DNA of 64,000 nt from Solirubrobacterales bacterium (GTDB lineage Bacteria; Actinomycetota; Thermoleophilia; Solirubrobacterales; Solirubrobacteraceae): assembly GCA_019241635.1 (NCBI GenBank), contig JAFAWR010000285.1:1-64000 (forward strand), given 5' to 3'. Within the stretch, counting starts at the first letter, position 1. Each line of letters starts with the position of its first letter. This document shows positions 39,274-48,430 of the stretch, piece by piece. The notes beneath the pieces are model-generated. The model ran no database searches. It was not told the DNA's origin and saw only the letters and a list, made by a program, of their open reading frames with translations. The translations under genes and the position numbers were made by a program.

Positions 39274-41226
39274 CTAACCCTCGCCGTCGCGCAGGTAGGA
39301 CAACAGGCCGCCGGCGAGCAGGATCTCGCGCTCGTGCTCTGAGAAGTCGTGGCTCAGCGTCAGCTCGTCGCCGTCCTCGATCTTGGCCGTGATCGTCTCC
39401 GAGCCGCTTTCGAGCTCCTCGTGCAGCTTGGGCAGCGACCACTTCTGGCCCACCTCGGCCTTGTCGTAATCGGACTCATCGGAAAACGTCAGCGCGACGA
39501 TCCCCTGGGCGATCAGGTTGCGCCGGTGGATCCGGGCGAACGACTTGGCGATCACCGCCTTGACCCCGAGATGGAGCGGCGCCAGCGCGGCGTGCTCGCG
39601 CGAGGAGCCCTGGCCGTAGTTCTCGCCGGCCACGATGAACCCGCTGCCCCACTCCTTCAGGCGCCCCCGGAAATCCGGATCGCGGTGGCGCAGGGTGAAC
39701 TCGGCGATCGCCGGCACGTTGGAGCGGAAGGCCATCACCTCGACCCCGTCCGGGGCCAGGTCGCCGGTCGAGATGTCGTCGGGCTGCACGGTGGCGATGC
39801 ACGCCTCGAGCGAGTCGCCGAGCGGCTTGTGCTCGGGCGGGCGCTTGATGTTCGGGCCGCGCGGGATCTCGATCTTCTCCGCCTCCTCGGGCTCGGCCGG
39901 CGCGAAGATGTGCACGTCATCGACGTACGGCTTCAGCTCGGGCATCGGGAGCAGCTCGGGCGGCTCGCCGTACTCGCGGGGATCCTCGATCCTCCCGCTG
40001 AGCAGCGAGACCGCCGCCACCGCGGGCGAGCACAGGAACACCGAGTCCTCGGGGGTCCCGCTTCGCCCCGGGAAGTTGCGGTTGAACGTGCGCAGGGAGT
40101 TCGAGTCCGACGGAGGCGCCTGCCCCATGCCCACGCACGGGCCGCACACCGGCTCGAGCATCCGCACGCCGCCGTCCGAGAGCTGGCGATAGACGCCCGA
40201 CTCGGCGATCGCGGCGAGGATCTGGCGCGAGCCCGGCGTCGCCGTGGCGGCGATCGACGGGTGCACGATCTGCCCGTCCTTGTCGGCCAGGATCGCGCCG
40301 GCCAGCGCGAGGTCGTTGAATCCCGAGTTGACCGAGGAGCCGATGCACACCTGGGAGATCTCGGTGCCCGCAACCTCCTCCACCGGAACAACGTTGTCGG
40401 GGTTGTGCGGCTTGGCGACCAGCGGCCCGAGCTCGCCCAGGTCGATCTCGACCCGGTCGTCGTACTCGGCGCCATCCTCCGGACCGACCTCCACGAAGTC
40501 ATCGAGGCGGTCCTGGCGCTCGAGCCATTTGCGCGTGTTCTCGTCGGGCGGGAACACCGCCGCGGTGGCGCCCAGCTCGGCGATCATGTTGGCGATCGTC
40601 GCGCGCTCGGGGATGCTCAAATCAGCCGTTCCCGGGCCGGTGAACTCGAACACCTTGTTCTTGCCGCCGCTCGCGCTCAGCCGGCGCAGCAGCTCGAGAA
40701 TGATGTCCTTGGCCTGGACCCAAGGCCTTTGCAGCTCGCCGTCGAGGTGGACCTCGACCACCTCGGGGCAGGCGATCTCGTAGGGATGACCGCCGAGCAC
40801 CACGGCCACGTCGAGTCCGCCGGCGCCGATCGCGATCATCCCCAGGCAGCCCGCCTGCACCGTGTGGGAGTCCGCGCCGAGCATCGTCTGGCCGGGCTTG
40901 CCGAACCGCTCCATGTGGATGTAGTGGCTGATCCCGTTGCCGGGGCGCGAGAAGTGCAGGCCGTACTTGCGCGCCAGCGCCTGGAGCATGCGGTGATCGT
41001 CGGGATTCTTGTAGTCGAGCTGCACGACGTTGTGGTCGACGTACTGCACGGCGCGCTCGATCTTGATCCGCGGCTCGCCGAGCTCCTCGAACTGCATCAG
41101 CGCCATCGTGCCGGTGGCGTCCTGGAGCAGCGCCTGATCCATGCGGATCGAGATCGGCTTGCCCGGCTTCAGCTCGCCGTCTTCCAGGTGCTCTTTGAGG
41201 ATCTGGCGGGTCAGGTTGAGGGGCAT
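39274..41226 (-). CDS. acn: Aconitate hydratase
   Basis: LGADSHTVQAGCLGMIAIGAGGLDVA; CGPCVGMGQAPPSDSNSLRTFNRNFPGRSG; GENYGQGSSREHAAL. Confidence 0.96.
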   Translation of the reverse strand: MPLNLTRQILKEHLEDGELKPGKPISIRMDQALLQDATGTMALMQFEELGEPRIKIERAVQYVDHNVVQLDYKNPDDHRMLQALARKYGLHFSRPGNGISHYIHMERFGKPGQTMLGADSHTVQAGCLGMIAIGAGGLDVAVVLGGHPYEIACPEVVEVHLDGELQRPWVQAKDIILELLRRLSASGGKNKVFEFTGPGTADLSIPERATIANMIAELGATAAVFPPDENTRKWLERQDRLDDFVEVGPEDGAEYDDRVEIDLGELGPLVAKPHNPDNVVPVEEVAGTEISQVCIGSSVNSGFNDLALAGAILADKDGQIVHPSIAATATPGSRQILAAIAESGVYRQLSDGGVRMLEPVCGPCVGMGQAPPSDSNSLRTFNRNFPGRSGTPEDSVFLCSPAVAAVSLLSGRIEDPREYGEPPELLPMPELKPYVDDVHIFAPAEPEEAEKIEIPRGPNIKRPPEHKPLGDSLEACIATVQPDDISTGDLAPDGVEVMAFRSNVPAIAEFTLRHRDPDFRGRLKEWGSGFIVAGENYGQGSSREHAALAPLHLGVKAVIAKSFARIHRRNLIAQGIVALTFSDESDYDKAEVGQKWSLPKLHEELESGSETITAKIEDGDELTLSHDFSEHEREILLAGGLLSYLRDGEG

Positions 41227-41636
41227 GTCGTTCTCTCCTCGGCCGTGTCCGGGTTGGGGGACCTGAAACTACCCCGCGCCTGGGCCACCATGCGCTGGTC
41301 GAGCCGGGCGGCGGCCGTGGTGTACGCGAGCAGACCGTGGCGCTCGGTGACCCGCGCCTCGAGCTCCAGGAACTCCCCGATCGGCGCCGGCGCGTCCACC
41401 GACACCTCGAACGAGACCGCACGCGCTTCCAGGCCACAGGCCAGCCCCATCGCCTCGAGAAGCGCGGCACCCACCACTCCGTCGTGCGCCCAGCCGCGCT
41501 CGGGGCCTTGGTGGTCCTGCTTGAGGAAGCAGCGGCCGGCCACGGCATCACGGCCGGCCGGCTCGACCTCGAGCAGCAACCCGAACAGGTTGACGCGCCC
41601 GCAGCCGAAGCAGAGCTCGTGGTGGACCAGCGCCAC
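41211..41636 (-). CDS. PaaI-like hotdog-fold thioesterase
   Basis: CFGCGRVNLFGLLLEV...HQGPERGWAHDGVVGAALLEAMG. Confidence 0.8.
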   Translation of the reverse strand: MALVHHELCFGCGRVNLFGLLLEVEPAGRDAVAGRCFLKQDHQGPERGWAHDGVVGAALLEAMGLACGLEARAVSFEVSVDAPAPIGEFLELEARVTERHGLLAYTTAAARLDQRMVAQARGSFRSPNPDTAEERTTCPST

Positions 41637-41640
41637 CGGC

Positions 41641-42519
41641 TTATTTCAGCCGGAACGCCTTGATCCGCACGTCGTACTGCTGGGCGTCGCGCGAGTACAC
41701 GCCGTACGCGAGGGCCTGGATCAGCGACAACAGCGCGGTGTGGCTGCGCACGAAGGCCGGCGTATTCGATGAGTAGTAGAGGCGGATCCGCGCAAGCCGG
41801 GCCACCTCGGACAGCGTCGCGTCGGTGATCGCCAGGGTCGGCGCCTTGCGGTGGCGCGCGAGCTTCATGGTTCGCGTGATCAGCGGGTGCGGGCGCCCGG
41901 CCGACAGCCCGACGACCAGCGTCTGCTCGTCGATCCGGCTGAGGCGCCCCAGCGCCTCCTGGGACGGGCTGGCCACGATCTCGGCGCGCAGGTCGAGCAG
42001 CATCAGCAGGTGGCGTAGGTAGCTGGCGAAGAACGCCATCTGGTCGGTCCCAGCGATCAGCACCTTCCCGGCGGACACGATCGCGTCGATCGCGGCCTCG
42101 AGATCGGCCCGCGAGAGCTTGTGCGCGGTGTCCTCCAGGTTCACATGGTCGGCGGCCAGCGCGGCCTCGGACTCGGTGTGGTCGAGCGAGAACAGCGGCG
42201 CCGCGGCGGCCGCCGAACCGTTGGCCAGGCCGCCCGGCGGCCGGCGCCGGTACTCCTCGCGGGCGGCCTGCTGGAGCTCGGGAAAGCCTTCGAAGCCGAG
42301 CGCCTGGGAGAAGCGCACGACCGTGCTCGAGGAGGTATTGGCCCGGCGGGCCAGCTCCTCGGCGGTCTGGAACGCCGCCTCGTCCAGGTGATCGACGATG
42401 TACTGCGCGACGTCCTTCTGCGAGCGAGAGAACTCATCGAAGCGCGCCCGGATGTACGCGGACAGGGCCTGATGGCCGGTGGGCGGGGCGGTCGCGGTGG
42501 GAGCGGCTGGCTGCTTCAT
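41641..42519 (-). CDS. MurR/RpiR family transcriptional regulator
   Basis: FDEFSRSQKDVAQYIVDHLDEAAFQTAEELARRANTSSSTVVRFSQALGFEGFPELQQ plus SIS domain. Confidence 0.92.
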   Translation of the reverse strand: MKQPAAPTATAPPTGHQALSAYIRARFDEFSRSQKDVAQYIVDHLDEAAFQTAEELARRANTSSSTVVRFSQALGFEGFPELQQAAREEYRRRPPGGLANGSAAAAAPLFSLDHTESEAALAADHVNLEDTAHKLSRADLEAAIDAIVSAGKVLIAGTDQMAFFASYLRHLLMLLDLRAEIVASPSQEALGRLSRIDEQTLVVGLSAGRPHPLITRTMKLARHRKAPTLAITDATLSEVARLARIRLYYSSNTPAFVRSHTALLSLIQALAYGVYSRDAQQYDVRIKAFRLK

Positions 42520-42589
42520 CGGCAGGCGTCTGATTCGACGCCCACCGCCCGCGTCCTTCACGCACTTCTGTAGCGCGGTCCCTCCGGCC

Positions 42590-42769
42590 CTACACGTCGC
42601 GCTGGCGGGACTCCTGGTTCTGCTTGCGCTCGGCCAGAACCTGGCCGACGATGTAGACGACCAGCACGTTCGCGATCACGCCGATCCCGAGGAACGTGAG
42701 CAACAGGGCGATCGTCTGTCCCAGCGAGCTGGGGCTCTGGCCCAGGAATCCGGCGATCGCAAGCACCAC
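42590..42769 (-). CDS. 59-aa predicted single-TM small membrane protein (not in the supplied ORF track)
   Basis: VVLAIAGFLGQSPSSLGQTIALLLTFLGIGVIANVLVVYIVGQVLAERKQNQESRQRDV* from GTG at 42769; TM helix then charged tail. Confidence 0.55.
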   Translation of the reverse strand: MVLAIAGFLGQSPSSLGQTIALLLTFLGIGVIANVLVVYIVGQVLAERKQNQESRQRDV

Positions 42770-42860
42770 TGGAAGGCTACCGGACGTCCATGCGCACCGG
42801 GCCGCCGCACCCCACCGGAGTGCTAGCGTCGCGCCCGATCGCGGCCCGACAGCCGATCGC

Positions 42861-42933
42861 GGCCCTGTAGCTCAGTCGGTAGAGCAGCGGACTCATAATC
42901 CGTCGCGCCCAGGTTCGAGTCCTGGCAGGGCCA
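42861..42933 (+). tRNA. tRNA with CAU anticodon (elongator Met or lysidine-modified Ile2)
   Basis: Acceptor GGCCCTG/CAGGGCC, D arm GCTC..GAGC, anticodon loop CTCATAA, T arm CCAGG TTCGAGT CCTGG; no encoded CCA. Confidence 0.95.
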
Positions 42934-42991
42934 TCGCGGGACCTGGGCGCCCGCTGTGCCGCGCTGACCGTCGCCCGGCCCGGGCCCTAAG

Positions 42992-45900
42992 ATGGTGTCG
43001 GTGGCAGGGAGCATTGTCAGTCCGGTTCTCGTGGGGCGCGAGACGGAGCTGGCCGCGATGGACCGAGCGCTCCAGCGGGCGCTGGCCGGAGAGCCGGTCA
43101 CGCTGGTGGTCGGCGGGGAGGCCGGGGTCGGCAAGTCGCGGCTGATCGGCGAGCTGATCAACCGGGCGCGGGGCGCGGGCGCGCGGGCGCTGGTGGGCGG
43201 CTGCGTCGAGCTCGACGGCGGGGGAATCCCGCTCGCCCCTCTGGTCGACATGTTGCGGGCGCTGGCCGCCGAGCTGCCGGCCGACGAGCTCGATGAGCTG
43301 CTGGGACCGGCGCGGCGCGAGATCGGGCGCCTGGTCCCCGAGCTCGCCGACGTGCACGGGGCTCAGGCGCCCGCCGACTCGGACCCCTCGCGCATCCTGG
43401 AGCTGCTGCTCGGCGTCGTCGGTCGGCTGGCCGCCCAGGGACCGCTGCTGCTGCTGGTCGAGGATGTCCAGTGGGCCGATCGGGCCACGCTCGATTTGAT
43501 CGCGCTGCTCGTCGCCGCTCCGACCACAAGGCCACTTTTGCTGGTGTTCTCGGTCCGCTCCGACGAGCTTCCGCGCGCGCATCCGTTCCGGCGGATCTCG
43601 GCGCGTTGGGAGCAGCAGCGCACCGTCGAGCGAGTCGAGCTCGAGCGACTGTCGGCCGGCGAGGTCGCGGCACAGATTTCGGCGATCATGGGCGAGCGGC
43701 CCGACGGCGACCTCACCGACCTGCTGTTTGAGCGCTCCGAGGGGATTCCGCTGTTTGTCGAGGAGCTGCTCGGCGCGGTCCGCGAGGGTGGTCTCGGTCC
43801 CGACTACCTGCCTCCCTCGCTGCGTGACGTCCTGCTGGCCCGGGCTGAGCGCCTGTCCGCCAACGCCCAGCATGTCCTGAGGGTCGCCTCGGGCGGGGGT
43901 CGCTGGGTGCCGGATCGGCTGCTCGGCCTGGTGGCCGGGCTTCCCGACGCCGAGCTGTATGGATCGCTGCGGGAGGCGATCGAGCACCAGTTGCTCGTGG
44001 TCGACCCGACGGGTCGCGGCTTCGGCTTCCGCCACGCGCTGGCGCGCGCGGCGATCCACGAGGATCTCCTGCCGGGTGAGCGGGCCCAGCTCCATCGCGC
44101 CTACGCCGAGGCGATGGAGAGCCGGCCCGAGCTTGTCGCCGCCGGACTTGATGGGATCGCGATGCTTGCCCATCACTGGCTTGCCGCGCACGACGTGGCC
44201 CGTGCGCTGGTGGCATCGGTGCGTGCCGGACACGCCGCCGACGCAGTGGCGCCTTCGGCGGCGCAGCGACACTTCGAGGTGGCGCTCGAGCTGTGGCCCC
44301 AGGTTCCGGACGCGGCCGAGCGCGCCGGTATCGCCCACTCGGAGCTCCTCGATGCTGCGGCTGATGCCGCCTTTCGCGCCGGGGCCGGAGAGCGAGCGTT
44401 GGGGCTGGTCGACCAAGCCCTCGAGGAAGTCGGCGATACGGGGACGCTCGAGGAGCGTGCGATGCTGCTCGCGCGGCGGGCCGCCATCCTCGGGAAAATC
44501 GGCCGCGACACGGAAGGGATCGCGGTCCTCGAGCAGGCGGCCGGACTGCTCCCGGCGGAGCCGCCGAGCCGCGCCAGCGCCTATGTCCTCGGGCAGCTGG
44601 CCAGTGCGTTGATCCGCTTGGATCGGTCCGAGCGCGCCGGGCCGATCGCCGAGCGCGCGGTGAGGAGCGCGGCGGCGGTAGGTGCGGATGCCGAGCTGCT
44701 CGACGCACAGATCACCGCGGGTTACGCGCAGGTGTTCTGTGGCGAGGTGGAGGCGGGCCTGGCTCGGATGCAGGAGGCGTCCGAGCGTGCTGCCGCGGCC
44801 GGCCTACCGTGGATCGCGGCGCGCGCCTCGACCAACCTCAGCGACATCCTCGTCACTCTCAGTCGCTACGAACAGGCGATTGAGGTGGCTGACGCGGCCG
44901 TGGCGTTTGTCGAGCGCGCGGGGGGCGCGCGGACTCTAGGCGCATTCCTGCGCGGTAATCGAGCCGAGGCGCTGGTCCGTGCGGGTCGCTGGGACGAGGC
45001 GCTCGCCGCGGTGGCGCCCGAGCGGGAAGCGGCGGGCTCGTGGGCTGCGACCGTCCTGATGGTGCGAATCGAGCTCCACGTGCTGTCGGGGCGCGCAGCG
45101 GAGGCTCGTGCCGACCTGCGTGAGATCCGCCAGTACCTGCGCAACGCCTCGGAGCCGCAGTGGGCTTTGCCGCTGGCGGGGATGGAGGCCGAGCTGGCCC
45201 GTGGCGAGGGAGATATGGATACCGCCCAGACGATTCTCGGTCGCGCGCTCTCGGCGCTCACCCCGGAGCAGGATCCCCGGTATCGCTGGCCGGTGATGTC
45301 GCGCGCCATGCGTGTCGAGGCCGAGCGAGTTATCCGGGCCCGGGACGAAGGCCTGGAGGTGCCGGGCGAGACGGAGCCACGCGTCGAGGAGCTTCTGCGG
45401 GATGCCGATGCGCTCCCGGCCGCGACGCCGAGCGCTCGGGGGCATCGCGCGCTCCTCCAGGCGGAGCATGCTCGTTTGCGCGGCGTCGACGAAGCCTCGG
45501 CATGGGACCGGGCGGTGAGCGCGACTCGCGAAATGCAAGAGCCTTTCTACGTCGCCTACGCGCTGCTGCGCCACGCCGAAGCGCTCGTCGCAGCCGGCGA
45601 CAGCGTCGCCGCCGCCGCTTCCGCAACCGAAGCCCAGGCACTCGCGGGCGGCATGGGCGCGGCGCCGGTCCTGGCCGACGTCGAGGCGCTGATCCGCCGG
45701 GCGCGGCTACGTCCCGACGACGGCGCAGCCGCAAACGGAGACGAGTCGACCCTCGAGACCGAAGCCGCCGACCCATTCGGGCTGACTCCGCGCGAGCGCG
45801 AGGTGCTTCACCTCGTCGCCGACGGCTGCTCCAACGGTCAGATCGCCGAGCAGCTCTTCATCTCCCGGGCCACCGCCAGCGTGCACGTCTCGAACATCCT

Positions 45901-45997
45901 CTCCAAGCTCGGCGTCACCACCCGGGTGCAAGCTGCCGCGCTGGCCCACCGGCGCGGACTGGTCGCCGCGGCGGCCGACAGCGACGCCGGGGCCTGA
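42992..45997 (+). CDS. LuxR-family LAL-type regulator with N-terminal AAA ATPase
   Basis: VGRETELAAMDRAL; GGEAGVGKSRLI; C-terminal LTPREREVLHLVADGCSNGQIAEQLFISRATASVHVSNILSKLGV. Confidence 0.93.
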   Translation: MVSVAGSIVSPVLVGRETELAAMDRALQRALAGEPVTLVVGGEAGVGKSRLIGELINRARGAGARALVGGCVELDGGGIPLAPLVDMLRALAAELPADELDELLGPARREIGRLVPELADVHGAQAPADSDPSRILELLLGVVGRLAAQGPLLLLVEDVQWADRATLDLIALLVAAPTTRPLLLVFSVRSDELPRAHPFRRISARWEQQRTVERVELERLSAGEVAAQISAIMGERPDGDLTDLLFERSEGIPLFVEELLGAVREGGLGPDYLPPSLRDVLLARAERLSANAQHVLRVASGGGRWVPDRLLGLVAGLPDAELYGSLREAIEHQLLVVDPTGRGFGFRHALARAAIHEDLLPGERAQLHRAYAEAMESRPELVAAGLDGIAMLAHHWLAAHDVARALVASVRAGHAADAVAPSAAQRHFEVALELWPQVPDAAERAGIAHSELLDAAADAAFRAGAGERALGLVDQALEEVGDTGTLEERAMLLARRAAILGKIGRDTEGIAVLEQAAGLLPAEPPSRASAYVLGQLASALIRLDRSERAGPIAERAVRSAAAVGADAELLDAQITAGYAQVFCGEVEAGLARMQEASERAAAAGLPWIAARASTNLSDILVTLSRYEQAIEVADAAVAFVERAGGARTLGAFLRGNRAEALVRAGRWDEALAAVAPEREAAGSWAATVLMVRIELHVLSGRAAEARADLREIRQYLRNASEPQWALPLAGMEAELARGEGDMDTAQTILGRALSALTPEQDPRYRWPVMSRAMRVEAERVIRARDEGLEVPGETEPRVEELLRDADALPAATPSARGHRALLQAEHARLRGVDEASAWDRAVSATREMQEPFYVAYALLRHAEALVAAGDSVAAAASATEAQALAGGMGAAPVLADVEALIRRARLRPDDGAAANGDESTLETEAADPFGLTPREREVLHLVADGCSNGQIAEQLFISRATASVHVSNILSKLGVTTRVQAAALAHRRGLVAAAADSDAGA

Positions 45998-46072
45998 CTG
46001 CGCCATAACAAAACCTGCCGAAAACGCTAAAGGTCTGCCGGCCGGCGCCCGATACAGCCCAGGACCCGAGTT

Positions 46073-46182
46073 GATAAAGGCAAACCCGTCGTGAGGCGGG
46101 GACGCAAAGCCAGAGGTCTCGCTCCCGCGAGATAGCTCGGCTTCCGGCTCAGCGTGCTCGATAACCGCATCACCTTTATCGA
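46073..46182 (+). ncRNA. Cyclic di-GMP-I (GEMM-I) riboswitch
   Basis: AAAGGCAAACCCGTCGTGAGGCGGGGACGCAAAGCC with GNRA (GTGA) tetraloop P2, then gagataGCtcGGCTTCCGG; 46073-46080 gataaagg pairs with 46173-46180 cctttatc next to the RBS. Confidence 0.88.
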
Positions 46183-46195
46183 TAGGAGGACATGG

Positions 46196-46291
46196 ATGTC
46201 CAAGTTCAAGTTCCGTCACGCTCAGCTGATGTTGTCGCTCATGTCCCTGATCGCGCTCGTCGTGGTCTCGGGGGCCAGCTGGAAGTTCTAA
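46196..46291 (+). CDS. 31-aa predicted single-TM peptide under the GEMM-I riboswitch (not in the supplied ORF track)
   Basis: GGAGG at 46185-46189, 6-nt spacer, ATG: MSKFKFRHAQLMLSLMSLIALVVVSGASWKF*. Confidence 0.75.
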   Translation: MSKFKFRHAQLMLSLMSLIALVVVSGASWKF

Positions 46292-46304
46292 TGCGAACGG
46301 CGGG

Positions 46305-46337
46305 CCGGGCGCTCCGGCTTTCCCGCTGAGCGCCCGG
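46305..46337 (+). other. 9-bp perfect stem-loop between the 31-aa ORF and the GGDEF-EAL gene
   Basis: CCGGGCGCT / AGCGCCCGG; no U-tract follows. Confidence 0.7.
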
Positions 46338-46345
46338 ACCGAGCC

Positions 46346-48430
46346 ATGAAATCTCGCAACCTCGAGTCAGTTCGCCTGTACTGCGTGCTCATCGCGCTCG
46401 TGGGAGCGGGACTGCTCGTTCCGATCTTCTTGGGGTCGTCGCTCGACCTCGACCGCCCCAGTAAATTCGTCGAGTTCGGAGCGCTGGCGGTCAGCGTGCT
46501 GGTCGGCGAGCTCTTCCCGATCGAGGCGCCGCGCCGCTCGGGAGACGGCGAGATCACCGTCTCGGTGATGTTCTCCTTCGCGCTGCTGCTTGGCCTGGGG
46601 CTGGTTCCCGCCCTGATCGCGCAGCTCACCGCCTCGATCGTCCAGGACCGCTTCGCGCGTAAGCCGTGGTGGCAGGTCGGCTTCAACGTCGGCCAGTACA
46701 CCCTTTCCCTCGCCGCCGCTTCGGCGGTCTTGTCGTGGCTGGGGGCCTACGGGGCGCTGCGGGGTACCGGGTTCGGCGCGATCGATCTGTTCGCGGTCGT
46801 GGGCAGTGCCGCCGCGTACTTCGTCGTGAACCTGCTACTGGTCACGCGGGCCACCACCCTTTACATGGGAATCCGGTTCTCGGAGGCCCTCCGCAGCGAC
46901 CTGATCTTCGGCCTGTCGGTGAGCGCCGTGCTGCTGTGCCTGGCCCCCGTGGTCGACACGGTGTTTCAGTCCAGCCCGATCCTCTATCCGCTCCTGCTCG
47001 TCCCCCTGGTCGGCGTGTACGTCAGCGGCCGCCAAACCGTACGCACGGTCACCGCGGAGCATCTCGCCCGCCACGACCACCTCACCGAGCTGCCCAACCG
47101 GCGCTGGTTCATGGAGGCCGTGGGCGGGGCGCTTCAGAACGCCGCCCTCGCCGCCGGCGGCCTGCTCCTGGTCGACCTGAACGGCTTCAAGGACGTCAAC
47201 GACACGCTCGGGCATCACCACGGCGACCTCGTCCTGCAGGAGCTGGGGCCGCGCCTGCGCGCGGCCTTCCGCAGCGAGGACCTCGTGGCCCGCCTGGGCG
47301 GCGACGAGTTCGCCGTGTTCATGCCGGGCGCGGACTTCAGCGCGGCTCAGGCCGCGGTCCAGCGCCTCGAGGACGCCCTGCACAAGCCGGTCGACGTCGA
47401 CGGAATCAGCATCGCGCTCGACGCGAGCGTCGGCCTGGCCTGGTATCCCGAGCACGGCACCGACGTCGACACCCTGCTCCAGCGCGCCGACGTGGCCATG
47501 TACCGAGCGAAGGCTGGGCATCACCCGCTGGTCGTCTACCGCTCCGAGGACGACTACCACAGCCCCGAGCGCCTCGGCCTGGCCGCCGACCTGCGCCAGG
47601 CGCTGGCCGTCGATCAACTCGTGCTCCACTACCAGCCGCAGGTCGAGCTCGGTCACGGAAAGCCGGTGGCCGCCGAGGGCCTGCTGCGCTGGCAACATCC
47701 CCAGCGCGGTCTGCTCGCCCCGCTCGAGTTCATCGAGGTGGCCGAGCGCACCGGCGTGATCAAGGACCTGACCTACCGCGTGCTCGACCTGGGTCTTCGC
47801 GACCTCCGAGCCTGGACCGACGCGGGGCGCCAGCTCTCGCTGTCGCTCAACGTGTCGGTGCGAAGCCTGCTCGACCGCCGCTTCCCGGACGAGGTCGAGA
47901 AGCTCCTCGTGGAGCACGGCGTCGACGGCCACTCGCTCACGCTCGAGCTGACCGAGAGCTCACTGATGGTCGATCCCGAGCTGGCCAAGCGGACCATGCG
48001 CCACCTGGCCGAGCTCGGCGTGTCGGTGGCGATCGACGACTTCGGCACCGGCTACTCCTCGCTGGCCTACCTGACCGACCTGCCGATCGGGGAGCTGAAG
48101 ATCGACAAGTCGTTCGTGCGGGCGATGAGCTCGGACAGCCGCAACGCGATCGTGGTTCGCTCGACGATCGAGCTGGCCCACAACCTGGGCCTGCGCACGG
48201 TCGCCGAGGGGATCGAGGACGCGTACACGTTCGAGCGCCTGCGGGCGCTCGGCTGCGAGCTCGCCCAGGGCTTCCACATGTCACGACCGCTGCCGGCCAG
48301 CGGTCTGGTGCGCTGGTGGGATGTCCACGTCGGACAGCAGCCGGTCGCGAACATCGGACAGCAGCCGGGCGCGCGGCCCGCCGGGGTGCCGGCCAGCCCG
48401 ATCGTCGTGCCGCAGCTGAGCGTGGCCTGA
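46346..48430 (+). CDS. Multi-TM GGDEF-EAL c-di-GMP signalling protein
   Basis: LGGDEFAVFMPG; EAL site reads AAEGLLRWQHP (EGL); DDFGTGYSSLAYL; N-terminal membrane-spanning region. Confidence 0.94.
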   Translation: MKSRNLESVRLYCVLIALVGAGLLVPIFLGSSLDLDRPSKFVEFGALAVSVLVGELFPIEAPRRSGDGEITVSVMFSFALLLGLGLVPALIAQLTASIVQDRFARKPWWQVGFNVGQYTLSLAAASAVLSWLGAYGALRGTGFGAIDLFAVVGSAAAYFVVNLLLVTRATTLYMGIRFSEALRSDLIFGLSVSAVLLCLAPVVDTVFQSSPILYPLLLVPLVGVYVSGRQTVRTVTAEHLARHDHLTELPNRRWFMEAVGGALQNAALAAGGLLLVDLNGFKDVNDTLGHHHGDLVLQELGPRLRAAFRSEDLVARLGGDEFAVFMPGADFSAAQAAVQRLEDALHKPVDVDGISIALDASVGLAWYPEHGTDVDTLLQRADVAMYRAKAGHHPLVVYRSEDDYHSPERLGLAADLRQALAVDQLVLHYQPQVELGHGKPVAAEGLLRWQHPQRGLLAPLEFIEVAERTGVIKDLTYRVLDLGLRDLRAWTDAGRQLSLSLNVSVRSLLDRRFPDEVEKLLVEHGVDGHSLTLELTESSLMVDPELAKRTMRHLAELGVSVAIDDFGTGYSSLAYLTDLPIGELKIDKSFVRAMSSDSRNAIVVRSTIELAHNLGLRTVAEGIEDAYTFERLRALGCELAQGFHMSRPLPASGLVRWWDVHVGQQPVANIGQQPGARPAGVPASPIVVPQLSVA

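Noticed and set aside
46192-46329. Alternative 45-aa ORF (MDVQVQVPSRSADVV...) starting at the ATG 4 nt before the micropeptide start
   Set aside because: Only 2 nt from the SD, Arg-rich shadow composition and no TM; the ATG at 46196 has a normal 6-nt spacer.
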